DNA of 64,000 bases from Montifringilla adamsi (lineage: Eukaryota; Chordata; Aves; Passeriformes; Passeridae): contig JAGGNK010008670.1 in NCBI GenBank assembly GCA_017590115.1, positions 5,575,677 through 5,639,676 of the forward strand, given 5' to 3'. Positions 39,008-51,605 of this stretch are shown here, in pieces. The stretch's first letter is position 1; the number at the start of each line of letters is the position of its first letter. The translations under genes and the position numbers were made by a program. Under the pieces are notes generated by a model. The model did not search any database. It saw only the letters and a program-made list of their open reading frames with translations, and was not told the origin of the DNA.

Positions 39008-42000
39008 CAGTACTTGCCAGGAAGACAATGTAATTACAGATTACCTGTAAGTTATGACACTGCAAATGGGGTGAGATGTGATTTTTTGGAGCTCATCTCA
39101 TCTTGAAGAAATTGTGAGTCTGTTCACATGAGATTCTTGCTACCAGGTGCAAGTTGCAAAGAAGAGCTTAAAAATTCCAGCAAGAGAAAAGGATCATTTT
39201 AATTTGTGTGAGCTCCGAATATAGGTTAGAACAGAAAAGAAGGTGGAACAGGAATTTGGAATTAATGATATCAGTCCATTTTAAAATCAAAAGATAGATT
39301 AGCCTGTCTTGTTTAGTTAGATAGACGTTTTCCATAATTTTTGAATACATAGAAGATCCTGCACTGTGCCTTTGAATTCAATGATAGAACTCTTAATTTA
39401 ATTCCATTTTTAGCCCACAACAAAAGAAACTGTCATGCATTATTTTCCCTTCTACTGCTGAACAGTGTTGTTACATTGTTTGCAGGTAAGGGAGACCCAA
39501 ATCTCACCAGTTTTTGTTCAGTGCTCGCTGTAGTGCTAAAGTTGTATATGAAAGAGAGGGAGAATGTATTCCTAGGGAAAATTAATTTATATTAGAAAAG
39601 TCTACAGAGTATAAGTGCTAGGATTCTGGGGATAACAATGAAAAAACTGTAGTTTGTCCTGTGAAAGAGAACTCAAGCAATAATCACACTAATTGCAGAG
39701 CACTCTGTGGATACTGCAAGGAACATAATTTAAAGAGAACTGTGGGCAAATAGCAAACTAAGTTGGGCCAATGCACACAGCAGTGTTTGCTTTTTGTCCT
39801 GTTTTTTGTTTTTATAAAATAAAATTTTGGACAGTTGCTAATCACTGCAGCTTCCACAATATCATTTTTTCCCTTAATTTCTGGGAAAATCAGGAAAGAA
39901 GTTTTAGCTGAAATGTTGTTTGTATGGATATTCTAAACTCAACAATGAGAAGAAGAATGAGTAAACTTAATAATTTGTCTGCTACGTGAGGTCTGGCAAT
40001 CAGAGAATAGAATAAGTACTTGGCTAATTAACAGAGACCATGTTTCTTAAAGAATGTTTTGTATGAGGGGATTATATCTTCATATTAGTTGCAGGTTTCA
40101 AAAGGCAGCTACATAAGCAGTCTGCAAATAATAATTTTATATGCCTGTCTGTGGGATTCTGGTTGAAACACCAAATTACACAAAGAAGCAAATTTAAATA
40201 TTTGGATTAATTAAGCAAAGAGGAACTCAAACAGTTCTGAGACCTTGACATATTTAATTCAAATATTTTTTATATAACTAATTAGTGTCCACATTAACAA
40301 GAGGGAAGTACTGCCAAGTTATATTTTTGTCTACTGTTATTTTGTACAGAAAATGATGGTTAATTCGCTAGCTCAGTTGGTGAATCAGCATTTGTTGGCA
40401 GAGTGTCATTGGTAAATTGGGTTTGTTCAAGGCTGGGATTCATTCTCTGTAAATAAGGCCATTAATGATTTTTTCTATAATGGACATGTCACAAAGAAAA
40501 AAAAGTGTTATTATGAAACATAAATTCATTGCTGTTGTCTTTTAACTGATTGTGTGACCATGAGACCCCAGGTCTGCTGTTACTGCTGAGCCCAACAGAA
40601 CTCACTGCTCCTGTCTCCCAAGGAAAAGAGCGATTTAAAGCTATTGATGAACGAGTTGGTCATTAAAAATGACTGTGCCAAGTATTGTTCCATGCTATTT
40701 ATCAGTATTTGTTTCCACTAATGGAATAAAAGGCATAAAACATCACTACATTTAAAGGTGGTGTTATTGACAGAAAGTTCTTTTTTCTTTATGAAGTAGA
40801 GCCAAAGATAAACTTCTGCGTAGATGCTACTATCATTATTTCTTGATTTTAAAAAAATCTTACATAAATGTCAGCATCAATTTTCTTCTTTCAACTTCTA
40901 TGTGTTTCTCATTTTTTAAATACTGTCAGCATTAATAGTGAATCTCCTAGTGTCATATATCAGTAGTTGTAAATAAGAAAAAATATGATTATTTGAATTG
41001 CTTGTTCTATGCTTTATGACAGAAGACTATTGCTTCCCCATGAGCTTTCAGTCTTTACCTATTATCACTTTCAGTGTTAGATTTGATTGCTGGTGTTAAT
41101 TTTTATATTTGTGTTGAGGACAAAAGAAAATCTCTTTGAGAATCAGAAGTTTATGTTGCAAACTTCTATCTCAGGAATTCCTAACTCTGTTAGAATGATG
41201 CTGTTAATATAATTGGCAATAACTCATTGCCAGCTCTATTAAATTAAGATGCTGCTTCTCCAATGTGAAAAGTTTCATTTAATGGTGGATTTGATTTGCA
41301 GGAGGTTTTTTTAGCATCTTCTAACCTCTTTTTCCTTTTGGTAAAATGCTGCTTTGTCTGCTGTTACACAACTCAATTCTTCCAAATTGAATAATTTTAA
41401 TACATAAATGCAGATTCAGACAGTGAGTAATTTAAACTACTCATATATTTTGATGTTATAAAAATACTATTACTGTTAAACGTGGAGAAAAGGGTTTGTT
41501 AGCAAAACATAATGTAATAATGAACCAGTTTTCCAGCTGTGATCTTACTGGAGAACAATTCCTTTGTTCCTGATGACTCAAGCTTTCTGCTTCCATGTTC
41601 TTCCCTCTATTTGCATAGATTTCTAATAGAGGTGTAAATGATGTATATCTTCAGAAAGGTTTTCTTGGTTTGAAATGTAAATGTCTATTTCAATAGCCTT
41701 TATGGATGAAACTGAATAAATCTGAATATTTTATTACGTTTAGGTGTAGTACTGGAGTAGGTAAGTAATTCCTTTTCTGCTGCAAGAATAGGGTTTGGTT
41801 CAAGTTTTCTGTTGTCCAGTCTAGTTAATATTGTCTCATATAGTGACCTGTACCATGTAAAGGAATTGTTTTTCCCTTCCAGACACTTTAGCCAGACTAC
41901 CGTATTAGAAAAATTAACTTCACTTCTGTCTAAATATTCCTTTGTTTAATTTCATCTTGATTATTTCCCTTCAGAACTGACTTTTTCATGATAATAGAAA

Positions 42001-45000
42001 GATGTTTTCTTAGCGATAGAAAAGCCTTTCATTAGAGAGTTTAAAAGTAAACTTTTAGTTCTTACAGAAGAAGATAGATTGAAAGCTCTGGATATTTTCA
42101 AGTTCCTACATAAACAGAAATCATTGAAAAGTTTCTCTTGATGTTTCTCTCATCATTATTAACTATGTTGCTGAATGAAATTAAATTGACTCAATAAGTA
42201 TAAGCTGTACTACACAAACAGCCCATTGGAAAGAAATGCACATACACAAATTAGGTGTATGGCCAAATAACCAGAAAGAAAGAAAGCACCTTTAAAGCAG
42301 AATTGGTAAGAAATTGGTATAAACTGAAATGAGAAGTTAGAATTCCTTTCATGAATTCTTTGAAATTGGGTGTGAGGAAAATAATTCCAAATCCATTTAC
42401 AATTGTGATAGTTTGAATAATCACAAGCATAAACTGTCATGGGGTTTGCCTGGTTTGTTCATTCTTTATCTGTTCACCACAAGCAGATTCTGGTGATGAT
42501 GTCTTGTCTAGTGTAAAAAAAAAGAATAAACAGAGTTAGAAGGGAGATTTTTGGGACACCATAAACAAGGATTGTGAAATTTCAAAAGAAATTTCAAGCC
42601 AATTGAATATATGTGGAAAATACCTGTATTTTCCAAACTATTCCTGAGGTTTTAATTAGTAACATAGCACTTTTATTTATTGAGTCAAAGAGCCACAATT
42701 CCCATAGTATTACTCCTGTCTTGAAGTGCACACAGAATGGGGCTTCACTGAATAGAACAGAGAAAATTTTACAGCAGATAATCTCAGATGTCAGGAAAAG
42801 CCAAAATGCAAGAAATAGTTTTCTTGGAGGTTCTGCAAAAAGCTTTCTTTTGGCAACTAAAGGTCACACAGCTCCAACTTTTGTCTCCTGGCAGAGCATT
42901 GAAAGGGATTTCAAAACCTGGTTTGTAGCTTTCTATTTTAACACTTTAAATGCTTTAAGTTTTCTTTGAAAAGGAGGTTTAGGAGAGCTGCTGGCTCCTC
43001 TGCTTTGTAACACAACATCCTTGTCTTGATTAGATAATTATTGTCTAATTACTTACAAAAGGCTCAATGTTCTACCTTCAAGAGGTAATTCAGCACTAGA
43101 AGGGAGACTTCTATCCTTAAAGTTACTTGCATATGCAATTACAGCAGTGAGGCCAGAGATACAAACTATGGCAGGTGGAGTGCAAAGAGAAAGATTTCAT
43201 ATTGAGGAAAAAATGAGCTCATGTTTATGGGATTCAATAGCTTTAGCCCATTAAAATATATTGGGTTGTGAAGTAAATTTTTTCCACACTGCTGACTAGA
43301 ATCTGCACCTTTGAAAATTCATGTGGATGCTGTATTATTTACTATTCTCAGAAATATATGTATGTAGCATTCATTAGTCTTCCTTCCCAGAGTAAATAGC
43401 TTTAGATTGCACTTTACAGGATTTGTCAATTTGTTTTCTCAATTTGTGCAGTGCAGATATTTCTCCCTTACAGACTGTATATGCATTGTTTCTGAAAGTT
43501 CAATTTATTGCATCAAAATTAACTTTTAAAGATCGGAATTTGGAGGATGAAACCTGAAATATAATGTTATAGATACTTAGATTATATTGTGCAGTAATTA
43601 GGAGCTATCAGTTGTCTGTATTGTAGAACTCTGCTAATCAGTTCTGAAATAAAACACATTATCAGCCTTTCTTGATTTCCTTGCTTTCTATGAAAAAGCA
43701 ATGACATGTCCCTGAAAACTTGTTAATAAAACTCCACATTTCCTTAACAAAACTTAAATGTGGTTTTAGTCTTGTAGTGCTTGACAGTACATAGAAATTA
43801 CAATATCTCTGTTCAATGCTTTGGTTAGGTTTTAGAAAGATCTCAGATAATCATCCTAATTTTCAGAGCACAAAGAAATACATCATTTAGATGTATGACG
43901 AGTTTTGGGTGAGTGCTGGCTACTTTGTGTTTTGTTGAAAATCTTTTCGAAGTTCCTTGGACTAGATCAGTTTCATGTTAGAGTGCTAAACCAGGTTCTG
44001 GTTAAAACCACATTTTATTCAGGTAGTTGAAGTTCTTCTCCCAAGCCCTAATATTTCATGGCTCTTGAAACCAAGTTCAAGTGAGCTTCTATGGAAACCA
44101 GAAAGAAAAAGTCATTTCACCATTTGGCTTTCCCTTCTCTAGGGTTTTCTCTTCTCCTTTCCCCACTGCTATTGTTTTGCTGTACAGAGGCAAGGGTGGT
44201 TTCTTCTGGTTTAAACAGATAAAACTTGGAAGAATCCAGTCAGGAAGAGAGTATTACAGTACCCCTCTGCTGTAAAAATAAAATCATTTGACATCTTTTG
44301 GATCACTTAATTTATCTCTCAGTGGAGCCTGGAGACCTGCATTTGTGGTGCTGACACACTTTAATAAATCTGGTTCGTGATTATCTTCCTGAAAAATTCA
44401 ATTTCTACAGATACTTGATATCTTAAGTGCAAATACTGTTATTATGCCATTTGCTCAATTCCCATTGAAGTCCAGAAGATGGTTTTTATGTGAAAAATGT
44501 GATGGTGGTTTATTGACCTTCATGGTCCGTGTGCAGTGGTGGGAGTGACTTTCCATTTCAAAGACTGAAAAATAGGTTTTGTGTGTGGTTTGAGGGGGTG
44601 ATTTGTTCATGCATAGTTGCTATTAAGAAGCTTCAGTGTCAGACTGCAGGTTTCAGGGCAAGATAAAGCTTTGTCAGCAGTAAATTTCTCTGGCCTTGTA
44701 GCAGGCTGGTGCCATGGGGGAATATTTGCCATAGTTACCCATGTGTCAAGAGAGTTCTTCAAAGAATTACTTATTTTCGGTGTTCTGTGCCATAAAAAAG
44801 TTTGTGCCTATTACAACTGAAGTTTGGTCTTTGATTACAGTAATAAAGTCAGAGATTTTGATGGCAAATTTCTTCCCCACTTTAAAAAGCCTCGCTGTTG
44901 CACTGGCTATACCATGGTTGTGTATATGTGTGTCCCCTCTTAGCTGGATAATGTGGTGTTGGGGTCTGTCCTACCTCTGTGTGCGTTCTTAGAGATGTGC

Positions 45001-45416
45001 AGGATGATTCCACAGGATTCTTGGGTCCCTTAAAAGAGCTGATACAGTATTGGATATTGGGAATATGAGGCATGTAATATGCAGGAGAAGGATAAATTAT
45101 TTTCCTTTATTTTTTTCCTAGTGAAACACATGAGTTTAAATTGTGTTCATAAACAGCAGATTGAAGATCTCAGCACAGTGAAACAAACCCCTGCATGGGG
45201 AAAGGGTGGCAGACAGCTGACCTCTGCAGAGATCTGCTTTTCTGGGTCAGCTTGATGATGAAGCTCCTGAGGGTGTCTGCTGAGCTGATTTGCACATTGG
45301 CATGTGGTGGTGTTTGGGAAATGGTGCTAGCAAACATTTCTGGTAGAAGTGCCACACATCTGAGTTCTCCATAGCTCAGAGAGCATCACACGCTGATGGT
45401 TGGCGGAAATGTAAAT

Positions 45417-45537
45417 TGGAGTAGTCACAAACTGTAGTAAAATAGAGTAGCTACAAACTGTAGTAAAATAGAGTGGCTACAAACTGTAGTAAATCAGAGT
45501 AGTCACAAACTGTAGTAAATTAGTCACAAACTGTTGT
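45417..45537 (+). repeat. Minisatellite, 26-bp unit, about 4.6 copies
   Basis: Units starting GTAGTCAC or GTAGCTAC at 45421, 45447, 45473 and 45499 are spaced 26 bases apart, each containing ACAAACTGTAGTAAA. A fifth, shortened copy follows about 21 bases later and ends in ACAAACTGTTGT. Copies alternate between TCAC and CTAC variants. It is noncoding. Confidence 0.93.
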
Positions 45538-48500
45538 GTCCATGTTACACCCGGCCGTGGGCCTGATTTCTGACATTAATTGCTGCGATACAAACACAGC
45601 AAGAAAAAGCTTGAGCATCATCAAGTCCAGGAGAGTTTTAATTTTTGCATTATCAAAAAAAAGATTGACTGCATCCTTCAGTTACAAATGGTCAAAAATC
45701 ATATATATTCAAAATGATATCAAAATGCATAAGCTCTAAAGGGAAAAGCATCTGAAGTTTTGAGTGTTGGGTGTGGAGACAGGTTCCCTGTTAATACAGT
45801 ATTTTCTGGGTTGTTCACTGTAATGGAATACAATTTTAAGCAGTTTCCTGAAATTTACCATCAATAAATGTAACTTACTGAATAGTGAGGCTGAGCCTGT
45901 GGTCATGGGAATTCAGTCTTTGAAGTCACTTTACCTGGAGTTTTGGAGAGTTTGCCTTTTCCTGTGCTGATGAAAAAATATGGAAGACGTTCTAATGCAG
46001 TATTTTCTGGTGTAAGTGGATACTTTGGAGATGCACAGCTACCAAAGGTGTGTGCAGCAGTTTCTCAATTATATTTTTTAAACTTTAGAACTCTATATTT
46101 TTAAGGTACTGAGATACTTGGAACTGCTCATGGCATTCCCTTTGCAAGTCTTACCACTTATATAATTCATGCTATGTAATTTTAGCTTTAAATATTTGAT
46201 TGCTCTGAAATTCTCTTATCAAATGGGAACATACTTGCTTGATTTTTACCTTCCTTTAAAAAGCCATTAAAATTCCTAGCAGTTTGTGCTGAATGTTGGC
46301 AACAGGTACATTTGACTCAATGAGGCATGGGACTTCAATTTGGTTATAGGAAGGATAAATGTAATTCAGAATCATGTAACAAGCATCAGGAATCAGAGAA
46401 AGACTGTCAGTAGATAAAGTTAAATGTAGAAAAAGTGCAGGATAGAAAATTAAATTTACACTATATAATTTTTTACTACCTTGGTTTTGTATTTCCTACC
46501 AGTTTGATGTAACATTTGCGTCTAAAATGTGATTTAGTCCTGTGAGGTACCATTTGTTATAAAGACTTTACACTGAATGGTCATGTTTTTTGTTTTTGTT
46601 TTTTTTTTTTTAATAAGACAAATATTTAAAAGTATGCAAATACTTCTTAACAGAAACCAAAGCCTTGAACAAGAATTACAGGATTAAGTTTGTCTCATGT
46701 TTTTCTAGCTGTAAGCTAAATAAAAAATAACTCCATTTTACAAAGTAGTATAACATGCAGCAATATATTTAATTTTTTTCTTCCAAGCACAGATATTTCT
46801 CCATGCATTATTTATAACCACTGGTATTGTAATTTCCCATTTTTTTTGGAAGTCGCCGTTGAAATGCAAAAATTTCTTCTCACAATTTTGAAAGGTACAA
46901 CTGGAGTTTTATTTTCAGCAGGTTGTGTTTCTTAGGTAAACTGACTTTCCTTGGTTCAGTAGAAATTTGAATACAATATCAGAACTGGGTCTTGGCTAAT
47001 CTTGGTTTGACCTGACCTTTTTAAAGTATTGTGTTTGTCACCATTTTCTTCTTCCCCTCTGGGTGGAAAAGGCCTTCTCTGGCATGCAGAATACCTGCAG
47101 GCTTTTGAAAGAATAATTATTTTAAAGCCATGAGGTTTATCTAAAAGGCAGTGAAAATTCAGTTCTACCTCCCTGCGCAGCCTCGAAGACTGTTTACTCT
47201 TGGAATTTCCAGGTGTGATGCTTTTGTGTTTGAAAGCACAGAGGATTTTGGTGGTGAGGGAATTCAGATTGTCTAATGGGGATCCCTGGGGTTGTAGTGA
47301 TTTGTTTGAGAATCACCTGCAGTGTCCATGAGTATCAGAGGGATTCAGATGATGCTGAATTCCTTGTCTCTGATGACTTTCAAGAAACACAATTTGTGAG
47401 GGAGTTGTTTTCCCCTGGTGACAAGTTCCTCTCAATGGAATAAGTGTGTGTGCAGGGAACATCTCTCACTTCACTCTGGTAGTCCTGAAGAGCCCAAACC
47501 AGAGGCAATTTCTGAGATTTAAATTTCTCTTTTCTGTGACTGATTTTGCAGGGCTACAGAATTTCATCAGAGTCTTCATGTTGCCCTTAAAGATCATTAA
47601 ATAATGTTATGATTTTAAATATTTTCACTAAGGCTTCATGCATGTTTAAATGAAAATATGTGTAAGTGGGAAGGGAAAATTGCTAAGGAAGTAAGGAACC
47701 AACATTTTATTAATTTTTAATTAATCACTTCAATCTTAATATAACATTAATTAAATGCAGCAAGGTTTAGTCACTCTACCTCATAAGATTTCATGGTGTA
47801 GCTTTAATCAGGTAATCAAATGATCACATTGTATAAATAGGCAAATACATCACATCAGTGGTGTGTAACATTCAGGCTATTTAAACCACAACTACTCTCC
47901 ATCTATAGCATATTATCACCACCACATTTAGATTTTCTTTTCCTACACAGAGAAAGAATGAATCAATGAATATAATTTAGAATTATTTTTATGCACACAC
48001 TTGAATCATGTCTGTTTGATAAGGCTCAAAATGGGGGAAATGCTGTGCAATTAACTATTATGTAGTTGTTTTGCTCTATGATATGGAGCAAGACAGAAAT
48101 ATTAGATATCTTGCTTGCCTTCAGTTGGTTTGAAAAGCACTTTGAGGTCTACAGGGCAAATTGCCATCTTAAATCTCCCTAATAATTTCTTAAAGAGCTG
48201 ATTTGCATTAATAGCAATATGTATAATCAATCAATAAAGACAGAGCAGAACAGGATATTTATAGCCAAACCTGACAGTCAGCTGGGAGAAAACAGAGAAG
48301 TATGCTTGCCATAGAATTGATGCAATTCCTAGGAATTCCATGGGTTTTTTAATAGCCTTTGACAGTCATCTATTAATATTTTTTTAAGAACCATCAAGCC
48401 TTCTGCCTCTAATGATCTGTTTGCTAGAGTGTGGCAGGTGTTTATGGATGAGAGACACAGACCAGTGAGTCCTTTGCTGTGCAGCTTCTCTGGCCTTTAC

Positions 48501-51458
48501 TACCTGTTGTTGATTTACATACTTACAGTAATAAATATGTTGATCTCTCAATTTCTGCATTTTTACAAGATCTGTGGTGAATTAAATAAATTCTGTAGCT
48601 CTTCCTTTAGACAATTTTACTTCCTCTAGATGGTCTCATACCTCAGGTCCTTAATTGCACCAGTCCCTGGCACAGGTGGTGATTCAGCTCAGAAATAGAG
48701 ATCAATTATTCATGAAGAATAAGCTTCCTTGTTGTAGTTCTGAAGCTGGGATCACTGACATACTGTAAGAATAACTGTTCATTCTTTACTTGCCATGTTG
48801 AAAGCTCCTTAGATGTTTTAATCCATTTTCAAAAGGTGGTAATGTTCTAAGTGAAACTGGAGTCAAGCAAAGAAAAGTAGTAACCAGAACTAACTAATAA
48901 GATCTGCAATGAAGTCCCATTTGATTGTACTTCAGATGTGTCAGATCTATTTTAGAATGTTAAATTAAACGTATTTGATTGGCCATATGGTACTCTTCAT
49001 TTTCCCAAATTTGTAACATAAACCTGTAAGGTGCTGCTAACACCCAAAATGAACTCCAGAGAAATAAAATTATTCAATTATAAATAGCATGTGAATCCTT
49101 GCACTGACACCAGGCACTCCTTGATTCCTGGCTCACCAGTGGCTTAGTTTAAGGGAGAGTGACACAGTGAAGTCCAGCCTGAGCAACTGAGTGCTCTAAA
49201 TACAGCCAGTCTGTGTTTTTCTTGTAAGGCTAACCAGCTGAAGAAATACAGTTTGGCTACTCTACAAATGGGAGTTAGTTGTGTGTTGCTAATAGTTTAT
49301 TCTAGATACGTTTTTAAAGGGTTTTTTAAATTAACTTTATTCGTTTTATTAATAGTGGAGCATTATTATTCTTTAAGTCTATTAGTCTGGGGAAACATTT
49401 CATTTGTTTAATGAATGCAAAGCACACTATATGAACTTTGCAGTCGTTACCAAGAAGTTGAAGAATGCTGGTGTTGTAGAGTCTGCACTACAATAAAAAC
49501 AGATTGGAGGAGCACAGCATCTTGCATGTAGAGCATTCTCCTGTATTGGTGCTGGGTTAAGTATTTATTGTTGGGCTTGTGTGTGAGAACAGTGCAAGTG
49601 GAATAAAGCAGTTAAACTCTTAAAATGCTGTACTATTGAATTGAACATTGCTGTCATAAAAATATTAATCCTATACTGTCAAGAATGGTGATAAAAAACC
49701 CCAAACCACCATATTTTATAGTCCTCTTAACCAAAGCTGTAAACATTTCGTATATAAACTTCCATGCATAAGAAAAGCTAAATTTCATGGTTGCTGTAGG
49801 AAGACATCTCTTCAGCTCCTGGTAGGCTGGTAGAAATGGGGGTTGATGGATATTCAGAATTAACTGTCAAAAGCTGTGTTTCACAATTTCACATCATTCA
49901 GTGGTGTTTAAGCATTAAAGGAAGAGCAGGATACTCATCATTTATGAAACTTGACCAGCTGTGGTGGGCAGTGTGACGTGAGGAGAGTCTGATCTTTGCT
50001 GCAGTGCAGAACACTGGGTGATCCTTAAATGCCTTATAATTCCTGGAAGGAGCAGTGGATCTTCTACACAGATATATGCATAAACTCATAACCATGGCTT
50101 TTTTTCCTGGGTGTGTGCTGTGCAGTGAGTTTGAGTGGGAAAGACTGTAGGAGATACAGTTGTGGTTATTAAAAACACCTTTTCCAATGAATTTGTTGTT
50201 TGGGTTTGTGCGTTTTCTGCTAGAACTTTTTGGACAGGCCTTGAACAACTGTGACTGCATGTAAGAATGGCAGGAGCAGAAATACTTAACAGATTAAAAA
50301 AAAAAAAGGAGTAATACAGGAGTAAACCTTTCAAAATTACTTATGAAATGGAAGCTATTTCTTGAAGGTATTTTAAAATAATTTTCTGTGAGACTCTGCA
50401 GCCTTTATTTAAACTGTGTAATATGCAATTGCATTATTCACAGCACTGAAATGAAACTGTGAAGCAATAATTATGCTAATTTTGAAATGGGAAAATACCG
50501 AGATTTATCTCTAACATTTTCCTGATAACCTCAGAGACTTTAGTATACAGAATTTGCTGTATTTTTGTGCTAAAGTAGAACGAATCTTAGGCTATTCTTC
50601 TAGAAAGCCTGTAATTTTGTAGGTAGAGGTGAGGAAGTTTTGTTATACTATATAAACTGTTACCTAAATGCAAATAATCTCCAGTACTTCAACTTCCTAA
50701 TATTCTTGAACAGAAACCTGAGTAGCTTATTTGCTGTAATAGATGTTGAAAGCCTTTACACCTACTGTTTATTAAGTTTTTAATTACCTGGTAGATTTAA
50801 AAGCTACACAAGTATGTGGCACTCAGTCTGGGCTTGATTTCCAGTTTCCATATTTATTACTGTTCTGTTGCTAAGATTTCACCATTAAATACTTATGTGA
50901 AAGAAATAAAAAGATTTCACACTGGCTAGAATTTTTTAAGAAACCTACACAGAAAATGTGTATTATTTACACAGAAGATGTGTATTGGGTATCTTTAGCC
51001 TTTTAATTCTGTTTCTCTCTTAAGCCCCACTTTGTGGGAAATTCTTTACATTGCCAATTTGTACAATTCTTTACACAGCGTTTCACAGACATATCATAGA
51101 TTGAATATGACAGTCCCATACAGCTTTTTCTTGGGGCAGAGCATGCTATTAACTGAATAGGAGCCATTAAAGATCTCAAAATCTTCCAAAAGGCACCACC
51201 ATGATGCCTTTTAATCTTCTGGCCAGCATGAGGCATTCTGTGTGCCTTAACTCTTCTCTTGCCTCTCCTGTCACCTCAGATAAGAATTTCCTTTTGCTCT
51301 GAAAGACTCAGCCATGTGGCAGCAAAACTTCACTCTCTTCCGTGTTGGAGTTGCTTCAACCCAAAAATTGCTGTTTAAATGAGATATTGCTACAAGTCTT
51401 CAAGAGCCTGACTGCAAATAATTAAGTAGAGTTTTGATTTGTGTTTGGTTTTTTTCAG

Positions 51459-51605
51459 ATCCAGAGCTTGAACTGTGTGGAAAAGGCTAGATGTCCAGAA
51501 TCCAATGTGAGTTCTGTGCAGATACAGGGAGATTCAGATTATTTCATCAACCACCTCGGAGTACCTGCCACGCAGTTTTCCTATGAGGACATCAAAGCAT
51601 CAGAG
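51459..51605 (+). CDS. NAALADL2: NAALADL2 exon (end of M28-like domain)
   Basis: The exon is 147 bases, 49 codons, phase 0 at both ends. The peptide starts Ile-Gln-Ser-Leu-Asn-Cys-Val-Glu-Lys-Ala-Arg-Cys-Pro-Glu-Ser-Asn-Val-Ser-Ser-Val, continues Gln-Ile-Gln-Gly-Asp-Ser-Asp-Tyr-Phe-Ile-Asn-His-Leu-Gly-Val-Pro and ends Phe-Ser-Tyr-Glu-Asp-Ile-Lys-Ala-Ser-Glu. The two cysteines, the Gln-Gly-Asp-x-Asp-Tyr-Phe core and the Asn-His-Leu-Gly-Val-Pro loop match human NAALADL2. Asn-Val-Ser (51504-51512) is a sequon. Active relatives have a zinc-ligand His followed by Ser-Val-Tyr-Glu; the matching position is Gln (Thr-Gln-Phe-Ser-Tyr-Glu), so this ligand is also lost, as in human. The acceptor is TTTTTTTCAG; the donor is GAG|GTAGTT. 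The next family exon, starting near Gly-Pro-Ser-Phe in human, was not found before base 64000. Confidence 0.97.

Larger units (their letters stand above)
36649..51458 (+). other. NAALADL2: NAALADL2 intron (14.8 kb)
   Basis: The intron runs from GTTAGA to TTTTTCAG. It contains a 381-bp tandem duplication (38246-39007), a 26-bp minisatellite (45417-45537), T runs (38222-38243 and about 46601-46612) and an AT-rich stretch with an octamer-like site near 48190-48270. I found no additional exon matching the family, and no residues are missing between the flanking exons compared with human, so none is expected. Confidence 0.85.
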
